A stretch of 64,000 nucleotides of DNA, from positions 62,001 to 126,000 of the forward strand of contig JAAWRH010000004.1 of assembly GCA_022800935.1 (NCBI GenBank). Reading direction: 5' to 3'. A program made the position numbers and the translations under genes. Below, piece by piece: positions 50,491-58,809 of the stretch (positions are counted from its first letter, which is position 1; each line of letters opens with the position of its first letter). The notes beneath the pieces are model-generated. The model saw only the letters and a program-made list of their open reading frames with translations, had not been told where the DNA came from and ran no database searches. This DNA is from Oscillospiraceae bacterium (GTDB lineage Bacteria; Bacillota; Clostridia; Oscillospirales; Ruminococcaceae).

Positions 50491-52887
50491 ATGTGGGAAA
50501 TTGAAAAAAATTGCAGGGCACTGGAATTTGACAAGGTGTGCCGGATGCTGGCGGACAACGCCGGCGGCGACGACGCCAAGACCCGCGCACTGGAGCTGAT
50601 TCCCAAGACCACCCTGATACAGGTACAGGGAGAAATGCACCGCACTGAGGACGCCCATTCTCTGGCGGCGCGGTACGGTTATCCCTATATTCTAAAGCTG
50701 AAAAACTGCGGGGACGCTTTAAAGCGCGCCCATGCCGGGGCATCCGTCACCCCCCGCGACCTGCTGGACATCGCGCGGATTTTGCAGAGCTCCCGCACCC
50801 TGAGCGACTGGCGGGGGAGATGCGAGGAAGAGCATACCACTTTGGACAGCATCTTCCACGACCTGCTGCCCAACAAGGCGCTGGAGGACAAGATTACCGG
50901 CGCAATCCTCTCTGAGGAGGAGATTGCCGACAACGCCAGCCCGGCCCTTTCGGATATCCGCCGGAAGATACGCATCAGCGAGCAGAAGGTCCGCAGCCAG
51001 CTGGACGGGCTGATCCACTCCACCGCCTATCAGAAATACCTTCAGGAGCCCATTGTCACCATACGGGACGGGCGGTTTGTGGTGCCGGTCAAGGCGGAAT
51101 ACCGGGGAGAGGTAAAGGGACTGGTCCACGCCAGCTCCGCCAGCGGTTCTACCCTGTTTATCGAGCCCATCTCCGTTGTGGAGGCAAACAACGAGATACG
51201 GGTGCTGGAATCCAAAGAGGAAATTGAAATTGAGCGGATCATTCTGGAGCTTTCGGGCGAGGTGGGGGAGCACATGGACGGCATCCTCCAGAGCTATGAC
51301 GCCATTGTGGAGCTGGACCTGTACTTCGCCAAGGCCATGCTGGCGGACCAGATGAACGCCGTGGCCCCGGAGATCACCGATGACGGCGTCGTGATACTGA
51401 AAAACGCCCGCCATCCCTTAATCGATAAAAATAAGGTTGTGCCCACCAATATCACCCTGGGGGGAAACTTTGACACCCTGGTAATCACCGGCCCCAACAC
51501 CGGCGGCAAGACCGTTGTGCTGAAAACCCTGGGACTGTTTACCCTGATGGCCATGTCCGGGCTGATGATTCCCGCCGGGTTCGGGAGCCGGATTTCCGTC
51601 TTCTCCCAGGTGCTGGCGGACATCGGGGACGAGCAGAGCATTGAGCAGAGCCTTTCCACCTTCTCCGCCCACATGACAAAGATTATCCGGATTTTACAGG
51701 ACACCGACCAGCGCACCCTGGTCCTGCTGGACGAGCTGGGGGCGGGGACCGACCCTGTAGAGGGGGCGGCGCTGGCCGTGTCCATTATTCAGAAGCTGCG
51801 CTCCAAATCGGCGCGGATCGCGGCGACCACCCATTACCCCGAAATCAAGATGTACGCCCTCCAGACGGAGGGGGTGGAAAATGCCTGCTGTGAATTCGAC
51901 GTGCAGACACTCCGCCCCACCTACCGGCTGCTCATCGGCGTGCCGGGGAGGTCCAACGCCTTTGCCATCAGCGAACGGCTGGGCATGGATTCCGACGTGG
52001 TGGAAAACGCCAGGGCGCTGATTTCCGGGGAGGATGCCCGCTTTGAGGACGTTGTCTCCGAGCTGGAGCGCTCCCGCCAGGAGCTGGAGCGGGAAAAGCA
52101 GGAGGCCAACATCCACACCCTCCAGGCGGCCAACATCCGCCAGGAGCTCCAGGAGGAGAAGAACAAGATTGATGCCCTGCGGGAGCGGGAGATGGAAAAG
52201 GTCCGGATGGACGCTCAGAAGCTGCTGAAGGATATCCAGGACGAGGCCGCCCGCATGATGAACGAGCTGGAGGAGCTGAAAAAGCAGAAGGACAGCGAGG
52301 CGTTCTCTCAGATGGCCTCCAACGCCCAGGTTTCCTACCGCACCAGCATGAAAAAGCTGGAGCGGCTGGCTGACCCGGTATTTAAGAGGAGCGGCACCCC
52401 TAACCAGACGCCACAGAGGCCGATACGCAGGGGAGATTCCGTTATCCTGCCCGGCGTGAAAAAGACGGGGGTGGTACTCACCAACCCGGACCAAAACGAT
52501 TATGTCACTGTCCAGGCTGGGGTGATGAAAACCAAGGTGAGGGTTTCGGAGCTGCGGCTGGCGGGACAGCCGGATAAAAAGACCACCGTCAATTCCAGAA
52601 CCCTATCCAACATCCGGGCCAATGTGGGCCGGGGAACCAGGGATGTGCGCACCGAGCTGGATTTAAGGGGCAAGACCGTACAGGAAGCGCTGCTGGATGT
52701 GGACCAGTTTATTGACAACGCGGTTCTGCTGGGGCTGAACACTGCCACCATCATCCACGGCAAGGGGACGGGGACGCTGCGTGCCGCTGTTCACGAGCAT
52801 TTGAGGGGACACAATAATGTCCGCACCTTCCGGCTGGGGGTATACGGAGAAGGGGAGAACGGCGTCACCATTGTGGAGCTGAAATAG
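50491..52887 (+). CDS. mutS2: Endonuclease MutS2
   Basis: MutS-like ATPase with nuclease tail, 798 aa. Walker A is GPNTGGKTVVLKTLG (about 334-348), Walker B LVLLDELGAGTDP (about 411-423). A coiled coil spans about 515-610. A C-terminal Smr domain (about 722-798) begins LDLRGKTVQEALL, with HGKGTGTLRAAVHEHL. MutS2 acts on branched DNA or collided ribosomes depending on species. ATAGGAGG precedes the ATG. Confidence 0.95.
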   Translation: MWEIEKNCRALEFDKVCRMLADNAGGDDAKTRALELIPKTTLIQVQGEMHRTEDAHSLAARYGYPYILKLKNCGDALKRAHAGASVTPRDLLDIARILQSSRTLSDWRGRCEEEHTTLDSIFHDLLPNKALEDKITGAILSEEEIADNASPALSDIRRKIRISEQKVRSQLDGLIHSTAYQKYLQEPIVTIRDGRFVVPVKAEYRGEVKGLVHASSASGSTLFIEPISVVEANNEIRVLESKEEIEIERIILELSGEVGEHMDGILQSYDAIVELDLYFAKAMLADQMNAVAPEITDDGVVILKNARHPLIDKNKVVPTNITLGGNFDTLVITGPNTGGKTVVLKTLGLFTLMAMSGLMIPAGFGSRISVFSQVLADIGDEQSIEQSLSTFSAHMTKIIRILQDTDQRTLVLLDELGAGTDPVEGAALAVSIIQKLRSKSARIAATTHYPEIKMYALQTEGVENACCEFDVQTLRPTYRLLIGVPGRSNAFAISERLGMDSDVVENARALISGEDARFEDVVSELERSRQELEREKQEANIHTLQAANIRQELQEEKNKIDALREREMEKVRMDAQKLLKDIQDEAARMMNELEELKKQKDSEAFSQMASNAQVSYRTSMKKLERLADPVFKRSGTPNQTPQRPIRRGDSVILPGVKKTGVVLTNPDQNDYVTVQAGVMKTKVRVSELRLAGQPDKKTTVNSRTLSNIRANVGRGTRDVRTELDLRGKTVQEALLDVDQFIDNAVLLGLNTATIIHGKGTGTLRAAVHEHLRGHNNVRTFRLGVYGEGENGVTIVELK

Positions 52888-52910
52888 CACAAAGTTATGG
52901 GGGCCGAAAA

Positions 52911-53150
52911 ATGAATATTATCTACTCAAAATCTTCCGTCAAGGTTATCAACAGTATGGACAAGGCCACAAAACAGCGAATAAAGGCCGGAATTGAAAAG
53001 ATACCGGAAGGGGATATCAAGCCGCTGCAAGGAATTCCAGGGACCTATCGTCTGCGTGTAGGGGGCTGGCGCATATTGTTTTCTTATCCGGAATGTGATA
53101 CAATCTTGATAGAGAAAATAGGGCTGCGCGGCGTATACAAGGGGGTGTAA
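52911..53150 (+). CDS. RelE/ParE-type toxin
   Basis: A 79-aa protein of the type II toxin RelE/ParE fold. Seen: MNIIYSKSSVKVINSMDKAT, then IPEGDIKPLQGIPGTYRLRVGGWRILFSY-type core (GTYRLRVGGWRILF, about 43-56) and KIGLRGVYKG at the end. The basic R-x-R...R-I pattern is typical. The antitoxin-like gene follows 4 bases later, the reverse of the usual relBE order. Confidence 0.8.
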   Translation: MNIIYSKSSVKVINSMDKATKQRIKAGIEKIPEGDIKPLQGIPGTYRLRVGGWRILFSYPECDTILIEKIGLRGVYKGV

Positions 53151-53154
53151 TAAA

Positions 53155-53352
53155 ATGGCACCAATTAGGGAACAGCTTGTAGGAGTGATTGACTGTCTTC
53201 CAGAAACGGAGCAGCATTTACTTTTTGAAATTGCCTGCCGGTTTTTGACTGATGACATGGCCACGCCAGATGATTTGACAGAAATCAATCAAGCGCGGGC
53301 GGAATATGCAGAGGGGAAGACAATTCCCCATAGTTCTATCAACTGGGATTAA
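53155..53352 (+). CDS. Antitoxin-like partner of the RelE-type toxin
   Basis: A 65-aa acidic protein. Its C-terminal part, LTEINQARAEYAEGKTIPH, then SSINWD, matches the toxin-binding end common in antitoxins of RelE toxins. The N-terminal half (LPETEQHLLFEIACRFL) is helical and shows no clear DNA-binding motif. It starts 4 bases after the toxin gene. Assignment rests on context and this end motif. Confidence 0.68.
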   Translation: MAPIREQLVGVIDCLPETEQHLLFEIACRFLTDDMATPDDLTEINQARAEYAEGKTIPHSSINWD

Positions 53353-53411
53353 AGCATCTATGCCGCCCCAAACCGCAGGCGGGCCGGGCGATGGCGCTAT
53401 GGAAAGCAGAA

Positions 53412-53456
53412 AAAGGCTGTTTCAAATCAGGAAAAATCCAATTTGAAACAGCCTTT
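53412..53456 (+). terminator. Terminator after the toxin-antitoxin pair
   Basis: AAAGGCTGTTTCAAAT (53412-53427) pairs with ATTTGAAACAGCCTTT (53441-53456). A short T-run follows. Confidence 0.75.
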
Positions 53457-53490
53457 CCTGTAAAAACGAAGAAAGGTCTCGGCAAAAAAG

Positions 53491-54537
53491 ATGAAGCAGG
53501 ATTTCTTTAAGAGCAGAGCGGATATTTCCATGCTAAGAATCAGTGCTACTTTGGCGGTCCTTTTTTGGCATACGGTTTGTTATATTACAAACAGACCAGA
53601 CCTTCATCATCTTACACAAACGCAATCGATTTGTTATCACACCTTATACCACCTGATGACCTGGGCGATACCGGTTTTCTTTATGATTAGCGGCGCGCTG
53701 CTGTTACATGCAGATCGAAAGATCACTTATCAGATATGCTTAAAGAAATATGTAAAGCGCTTTCTTCTTGCTTTGATTCTTTTCGGTTTTATCTTTGCCT
53801 GTATAGAGCTGGCCGCAACGGAAAAACAGTTTTCCCTTAAAACAGCCGGTGTGGGTGTTTATTATGTTATCGTCGGAAAAACCTGGGGGCATCTTTGGTA
53901 TTTATATGTGCTGATTGGGATTTATTTGCTGCTGCCTCTTTGGAAAATTTTTACCGGCCACTGTACCAGGCGGGAGCTTCGTTACATACTTATCGTTCTC
54001 TTTGTTGTGAATATATGCTTTCCGGTTGTCCAATTTATGCTGGATGAGCCCGTTCGGTTTGAAACGCCTATTAAGTCTGTCCATGTTTTTTATTTTCTTT
54101 TGGGGAAATACCTTGATGATAAAACACCGGATTTCTTACAGAACAGAAAGAAAAACGTAAGTATACTGCTGGCGGTTATAGCGCTTAAAGCCCTTCTTAC
54201 TATTTTTAGCATGCGGTATTCGATTGGCATAGATACAGGCAGAAACAGTATCACTACCGCGGCCATGGCGGTGCTGATATTTTGCAGCATAAAGGGATGC
54301 AAAGCACCAATAAACCATGCTGTTCTTTGGAATGTGGACAGACTTTGCTTTGGGGTTTATTTGATCCATCCGTTATTTATCCACTTTCTCTATCAATATT
54401 TAAGATTTACGCCATTGTCTTTTGGAGGCGGATGGGCGGTATCCTTGATTGGATTTTGGATATTTTTTGCCATTGCTTCCTTTGGCGCGTCGTGGGTTAT
54501 GAGTTTGATAAAGCCCTTGAAAAAATATATCTTATGA
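53491..54537 (+). CDS. Membrane acyltransferase family protein
   Basis: A 348-aa acyltransferase-3 (OafA/WecH-like) membrane protein with about ten hydrophobic segments. The start region RISATLAVLFWHTVCYIT carries the conserved His (about residue 27). IPVFFMISGALLL and GHLWYLYVLIGIYLLLPL are typical. It may O-acetylate a surface polysaccharide; the target is unknown. Its base composition is AT-rich compared with mutS2 and the following genes, suggesting transfer. Confidence 0.82.
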   Translation: MKQDFFKSRADISMLRISATLAVLFWHTVCYITNRPDLHHLTQTQSICYHTLYHLMTWAIPVFFMISGALLLHADRKITYQICLKKYVKRFLLALILFGFIFACIELAATEKQFSLKTAGVGVYYVIVGKTWGHLWYLYVLIGIYLLLPLWKIFTGHCTRRELRYILIVLFVVNICFPVVQFMLDEPVRFETPIKSVHVFYFLLGKYLDDKTPDFLQNRKKNVSILLAVIALKALLTIFSMRYSIGIDTGRNSITTAAMAVLIFCSIKGCKAPINHAVLWNVDRLCFGVYLIHPLFIHFLYQYLRFTPLSFGGGWAVSLIGFWIFFAIASFGASWVMSLIKPLKKYIL

Positions 54538-54547
54538 TTTCAAATGA

Positions 54548-54576
54548 AAAAGGCTCTATGCTAGATAGGGCCTTTT
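54548..54576. terminator. Terminator between convergent genes
   Basis: AAAAGGCTCTAT and GATAGGGCCTTTTT form a hairpin with a T-run on the plus strand and A-run complement on the other. Confidence 0.65.
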
Positions 54577-54581
54577 TGTTA

Positions 54582-55127
54582 TCAGTGAAACCTTCTGAAA
54601 ATTTTCTTCCTCAGATAGAGGATATAAACCGAAATCAGCCTGCTCAGCGCGATGTCATAGAGGAGAAAAACCAGAACTCCCAGGACCAGCATGACCAACA
54701 GGGAGTATTTTCCGAATTCGTTGGCTTCCTCCAATAAATACTCCATTCCGAACAGATGGACCGCCGCAAAGTATCCCCCGGCAATCGCCCCGATGAACAG
54801 CGTCAGCTTGCTGGCCCATTCCAGCAGACGGGAGGGGATCATCTCCAGGTATTTTTTTACCATGGGGTAGTAGCCGAAGAAGATGATATACATCAGCGCG
54901 GCCTCCCGGTCCGGGGTCAGTATCATTGCCAGGAATGAGATGGCCGCAAAGCTGAGCCATGCCCAGGGATCCCCGCATTCCACCATGGTTGTCACCAGCA
55001 GGAACCCAGCAATACAGGGCAGGGAGTAGGTGGCAAAGGGGATAATCCCCGTCATAAACAGCACAACCAGACTCAGCGAACAGACAAGTCCGCTGAAGGC
55101 AATCCGAAAACTTCTCTTACGCTGCAA
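54582..55127 (-). CDS. Conserved membrane protein, unknown function
   Basis: A 181-aa protein with about five hydrophobic segments, including FSGLVCSLSLVVLFMTGIIP, CIAGFLLVTTMVE, WLSFAAISFLAMIL and YSLLVMLVLGVLVFLLYDI. The motif REAALMYIIFFGYYPMVKKY is the most recognisable; similar proteins are found in Clostridia without assigned function. The TTG at 55127 is preferred, because GGAGGG lies 7 bases upstream; the longer frame from 55142 begins within that site. It lies downstream of the J-domain gene. Confidence 0.75.
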   Translation of the reverse strand: MQRKRSFRIAFSGLVCSLSLVVLFMTGIIPFATYSLPCIAGFLLVTTMVECGDPWAWLSFAAISFLAMILTPDREAALMYIIFFGYYPMVKKYLEMIPSRLLEWASKLTLFIGAIAGGYFAAVHLFGMEYLLEEANEFGKYSLLVMLVLGVLVFLLYDIALSRLISVYILYLRKKIFRRFH

Positions 55128-55164
55128 AGGGCTTCCCTCCAATTTATCAAATACAATCAGGCGG

Positions 55165-55827
55165 TCAGCAGCAGGAAATCAGGTCTCCGCCCATGCACTC
55201 GCAGCAGCAGTCAGCGCAGATCAGCCCGGAGCAGAGGTCGCAGCCGCTCATCCCCACGGTGGGGGTGGTGCGGTAGCCGCCCATTCCGGGGGCCCGCCCG
55301 GTGGAGCGCATCCGGCTGAGCTGTTGATAGGCGGCGGTGTACTCCGGGTGAGAGGGGTTCATCCGCACGGCCTGGGCGAAGAATTCATGGGCCTGGTCCA
55401 GCCAGCCCTTGGAGTAACAGACGCTTCCCTTCAGGAAGTTCCATTCCGCATCCCGCTTCTGGAAGGGGACACCGTCCAGAATCTCCTCGGCCTCCACAAA
55501 ACGGCGCTGGGAAATCATCCGGCGGACGTCACCAAAGGATGAGGACGTCTGCCTTCCATAGTTGTATCCGCCGCTATAGCCGCCCTGGGTGCCGTAAGAG
55601 GAGGACCCGGAAGGCTGGGACTGGTATCCACCGCCGCCCTTGCGCATACTCTGGATGGCGTCGTAGGCCTCATTGATTTCCTTCATCTTTTCCTGAGCCA
55701 GGTCCGCCAGGGGATTGTCTGTGTAATTGTCGGGATGATACTTCCGCGCCAGATTCCGATAGGCGTTTTTGATTTCCTCATCGCTGGCGGAAGGGGAGAC
55801 GCCTAAAACTTGATAAGGGTCTGTCAT
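55165..55827 (-). CDS. J-domain protein with TPR-like region and cysteine-rich tail
   Basis: A 220-aa DnaJ-domain protein that is not DnaJ itself. The J domain is [20 protein letters not shown] followed by [12 protein letters not shown], with the HPD triad near 36. A Gly/Ser/Tyr-rich linker (about 70-105) follows. A helical repeat has [20 protein letters not shown]. The last 25 residues hold nine cysteines ([19 protein letters not shown], then CC). A zinc or membrane-associated tail is likely. The start at 55827 is used; 55839 is possible. It probably recruits Hsp70 (DnaK). Confidence 0.85.
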   Translation of the reverse strand: MTDPYQVLGVSPSASDEEIKNAYRNLARKYHPDNYTDNPLADLAQEKMKEINEAYDAIQSMRKGGGGYQSQPSGSSSYGTQGGYSGGYNYGRQTSSSFGDVRRMISQRRFVEAEEILDGVPFQKRDAEWNFLKGSVCYSKGWLDQAHEFFAQAVRMNPSHPEYTAAYQQLSRMRSTGRAPGMGGYRTTPTVGMSGCDLCSGLICADCCCECMGGDLISCC

Positions 55828-55891
55828 TTTGTTGACCATACCTTTCCTGTTCGACCCCGCCGGGGCGGAGCCTGATTTGAAAATCTCCGGG

Positions 55892-55912
55892 CTGTGCGCT
55901 GTGCGCTGTGCG
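55892..55912 (+). repeat. Heptanucleotide tandem repeat, 3 units of CTGTGCG
   Basis: Three exact CTGTGCG units, immediately after the stop of the DUF5685 gene and before the J-domain gene (both minus strand). The same unit family as at 2571-2605. Confidence 0.85.
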
Positions 55913-55920
55913 GAAAGCGG

Positions 55921-56856
55921 TCAGCCGTCGGAATTTGTGGAATTCTCTGCCTTTGGCCGCTTTTCCGCCGGGCGATGGCGGAGCAGGACCGCTTTCCGGC
56001 TCTCCTCCAGTCCCAGATAGATAATGTTGTCCAAAACCGGCTTTAATTGCCTAACCGTCAGCAGGCCGTAAGCCGCCGCGAGCTGTGCCGCCGTCAGGTT
56101 CAGGGAACCGATGGCGCTGTCAAGTATTGTTTCCGGAATCCCTTCTTTTTTCCATTGTTCCTCGGTAATTCCCTCAAACAGCTCCGGATTCTTTTGTATA
56201 AAGGGATTATAGCCCTTATTTATAAAATCCTCGTGAATATCGTCTAAAGCATCCATGAAATATATCCACCGGCCCAGCTGATATCCCATCTGCTCCAGCA
56301 CCCTGCGCTCCAGCGGATCGTCCTGGAGCATGGCCAGGAGGGCGGAAAGGGCCTTTGCCGTCGGCTCCGCTGCCTGGTCAGTGCTGCTGCATCCGCTTTT
56401 CTCCAGCCTTTGCTGGCTTTCGGTCATCTCCCGGAAAATTTGGTCCACCGCCGCAAAGCGGGGAAGGGCCTTTTTGCGCAGGCGGGAAAAATAAGGCATT
56501 ACCAGCCGCCAGAGCAGCCGCTTCAGGGGCGGACTGTCCGCGCGGTTGTCCCAGGCCTTGTAGTAGAGCATCAGGGCGGCGGCACCGGCAGCGAACTCCA
56601 GCCCTTCATTTTCCAGGCAGCAATGGCGTTTGCGCAGGGGATGGGCGATGCACCGCTCCCGCCGGTAGCAGGGGTGTGTGTCCTTCACCGCCAGAGAGAG
56701 GAGGGCCAGAAAGGTAAAATCATAATTGAGGGTCAGCCTGGAGAGAAGGCCATAGCCCCTTCCAAGCTGTTTACAGAGCCCACAGTAAACAGCCTGATAG
56801 GTCTCGAACTCCCGTATCTTCATTTCCGGTTTGCAGGGGCGAACATATCCAAACAA
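55921..56856 (-). CDS. DUF5685 family protein
   Basis: A 311-aa protein of the DUF5685 family. It begins MFGYVRPCKPEMKIREFETY when initiated at the TTG at 56856, then has AVYCGLCKQLGRGYGLLSRL and TLNYDFTFLALLSLA. Conserved Cys pairs (CGLC, and HCCLENEG later) suggest metal binding. RWIYFMDALDDIHEDFINKGYNPF is another marker (D-A-x-D-D). AAAGGAG lies 5 bases before the TTG. The frame is open to 56901. Function unknown. Confidence 0.85.
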   Translation of the reverse strand: MFGYVRPCKPEMKIREFETYQAVYCGLCKQLGRGYGLLSRLTLNYDFTFLALLSLAVKDTHPCYRRERCIAHPLRKRHCCLENEGLEFAAGAAALMLYYKAWDNRADSPPLKRLLWRLVMPYFSRLRKKALPRFAAVDQIFREMTESQQRLEKSGCSSTDQAAEPTAKALSALLAMLQDDPLERRVLEQMGYQLGRWIYFMDALDDIHEDFINKGYNPFIQKNPELFEGITEEQWKKEGIPETILDSAIGSLNLTAAQLAAAYGLLTVRQLKPVLDNIIYLGLEESRKAVLLRHRPAEKRPKAENSTNSDG

Positions 56857-57072
56857 GGGTGCTCCTTTCCGGTACAGCGCCTTGATACGGCGCTTTCCCA
56901 AAGCACAAACGCACGTCTTTCCGGAAAGAATATTCTGGAAAGGGTTGATATATCAATTTTACACCAAACAAGGGGATAATTGATTAATAGAATTTGAACG
57001 GCTGTAAATTTTTTTGAGAAAATATGCTTTTAAATAAATTGCACGTGAGTTAATATGATAAAAAAACAGCAT

Positions 57073-58209
57073 TCATCCTTGCTGGGTTTGTTTTTTCGGC
57101 GGGCGGCCCCGGCGTTTGGGGACAGGAGGGGAGGGGGGAGCCGAAAAAGGGGGCGCCAAAGGGGAGATATTTTCGGCCTGTACAGCCTCCGGCGTTCCGG
57201 TGCTGCTCTGATAGGATGGGCGGAAGTGGGCAAAGGGGGATTTTTGGGCCGCCTGGTCAATCTGCGGGTCGGAGGCGTGGGTGTAGATTTCGGTGGTGCC
57301 CACGTTGGCGTGGCCTAAAATCTTTTGAAGCACCAAAATGTCAACGCCGCCTTCCTGATACATCATGGTTGCGGCAGTATGGCGCAGCTTGTGGACGGAG
57401 AATCCCTTTCCATCTAATTGTGATTTTTTTAACAATTCTTCTATAATCTGTTCCACTCTGCGGGCGGACATTCTTGTGCCCCTAGAGGAAAGAAACAGCG
57501 CGTCCTTGTCCGTTTCTTTGACTTTCAAACGATTTTCCGCGATTTTGCGCCTTTTATCCTCGGTGTAGCTGGCGATGGCCTCCATACAGCCTTCATTTAA
57601 GTACACAAATCTTTCTTTGTTGCCCTTGCCGATCAGCCGCAGCTGGCGTCCCCGGATGTCGCTGTAATTGATTCCCACCAGCTCCGACAGACGCATCCCG
57701 CAGTTGAGGAAAAGCATCAGCATACAATAATCCCTTGGGGCCTGATCTCCCTCCGGGGCTTGGAGCAGTCTGACGCACTCATCCATCAACAGGTATTTCG
57801 GCATCCGCTTTTCCAGCTTGGGGGATTCCAGGTTTTTCACCGGATTATCGGTCAGCTTTCCAGCGATAACGGTCAGATATTTATATAAGGAACGGATGCT
57901 GGAAATTTTCCGCGATCTGGTCTTGGCATTGTTTCCGCCATCCTCCAGCGTATGGTTCAGATACTGGTAAACGTCCGCCAGCGTGACGCTTTTCACATAG
58001 TCCAGAGTGATCTCTGTCAGCGGAATGCTTTGAAGATACTCCCTGTCCGGCTTTGCACGCTGGGTTTTGATTGCGTAAATATATCGGAGAAATCCCTGCA
58101 AATCGATATAATATGCGTCTACTGTCCGCGGCGAGCGCTCCTTGATGGTCTTCATATAAAGCAGATATTCCTGTAAATAATCCGGAGCCGCCGCATAGTC
58201 CATGGGCAT
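57073..58209 (-). CDS. Tyrosine recombinase (XerC/XerD-like) with AT-hook-like tail
   Basis: Site-specific recombinase, 378 aa. The N-terminal SAM-like core-binding domain covers about 1-120, with RSPRTVDAYYIDLQGFLRYI. The catalytic domain has CGMRLSEL (Arg about 173), HKLRHTAATMMY (His, Arg), LGHANVGTTEIYTH (His and the nucleophilic Tyr about 309). The last 60 residues are Pro-rich and end PKRRGRPPKKQTQQG, an AT-hook-like RGRP. That tail is unusual for Xer proteins. No other mobile-element gene is adjacent. The ATG at 58209 has GGGGAG upstream. Confidence 0.9.
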   Translation of the reverse strand: MPMDYAAAPDYLQEYLLYMKTIKERSPRTVDAYYIDLQGFLRYIYAIKTQRAKPDREYLQSIPLTEITLDYVKSVTLADVYQYLNHTLEDGGNNAKTRSRKISSIRSLYKYLTVIAGKLTDNPVKNLESPKLEKRMPKYLLMDECVRLLQAPEGDQAPRDYCMLMLFLNCGMRLSELVGINYSDIRGRQLRLIGKGNKERFVYLNEGCMEAIASYTEDKRRKIAENRLKVKETDKDALFLSSRGTRMSARRVEQIIEELLKKSQLDGKGFSVHKLRHTAATMMYQEGGVDILVLQKILGHANVGTTEIYTHASDPQIDQAAQKSPFAHFRPSYQSSTGTPEAVQAENISPLAPPFSAPPSPPVPKRRGRPPKKQTQQG

Positions 58210-58515
58210 TGCTTTTCCACTCCCCTAAATTTCGCTAAACTTTAATTTAGCGAAATTATATTATTTATTTTTTACGCCTCCCCTTACTGCGGGAAGCAAA
58301 AAATTTCTTTCATTATTGTACCATAGATTATCAGAAAATGGAATCTCCAGCCTTTGAATTATTTGGAACGATACTGTGACAAAACGCGTCCAGTCATTTC
58401 CTGGACGATTTTCACCGAATTTTCAAAAAAAACATAGATTTTTCCCGTATAATTTGGTATGATAAGAAAAGCGGAAAAAAAGCGGCTTTGGCCGCCAAGG
58501 AAAGGAGAATGTCCC
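58210..58515. other. 306-base intergenic region between divergent recombinase and four-Cys gene
   Basis: Holds the inverted repeat at 58228-58257, and a short hairpin CGTCCAG/CTGGACG near 58387-58408. On the plus strand an extended -10 TGG-TATGAT lies at 58455-58463 (with a TATAAT at 58448-58453), a likely promoter for the four-Cys protein. It is AT-rich. Confidence 0.55.
58228..58257. repeat. 12-6-12 inverted repeat, dif-like in layout
   Basis: AATTTCGCTAAA (58228-58239), CTTTAA, TTTAGCGAAATT (58246-58257): perfect 12-base arms around 6 bases. Tyrosine recombinase core sites have two inverted arms of 11-13 bases around 6-8. It stands 19 bases before the recombinase start. Confidence 0.7.
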
Positions 58516-58737
58516 ATGCCGCTGTATACCAGACTCTTTGGGCGGAACATCCAGCCCAGCTGCGGATACTGCGAAAACGGAGCCCCTTTAAAGGACGGCT
58601 CTATGGTCATGTGTGAAAAGAAAGGGATCGTCTCCCCCTATTTCCAGTGCCGGAGGTTCCAGTACGCGCCCCTCAAACGCAAGCCCAACCGTCCCGCACC
58701 TCTGCCGGATTTTTCGGAGGAGGATTTTTCGCTGTGA
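58516..58737 (+). CDS. Small four-cysteine protein, unknown
   Basis: A 73-aa protein. It carries CGYCENGAPLKDGSMVMCEKKG and PYFQCRRFQYAP, that is C-x2-C-x14-C-x11-C or so, a likely zinc ribbon. The rest is basic then acidic (DFSEEDFSL). AAAGGAG lies 8 bases before the ATG at 58516. Similar unnamed proteins are widespread in Clostridia. It precedes the amidase gene. Confidence 0.72.
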   Translation: MPLYTRLFGRNIQPSCGYCENGAPLKDGSMVMCEKKGIVSPYFQCRRFQYAPLKRKPNRPAPLPDFSEEDFSL

Positions 58738-58809
58738 CATATCGCCGCGCCGGTTCGGCGCAAGCGGATGATTTCTTCATATAAACTTACATTTATTGAG
58801 GTGAACCAA

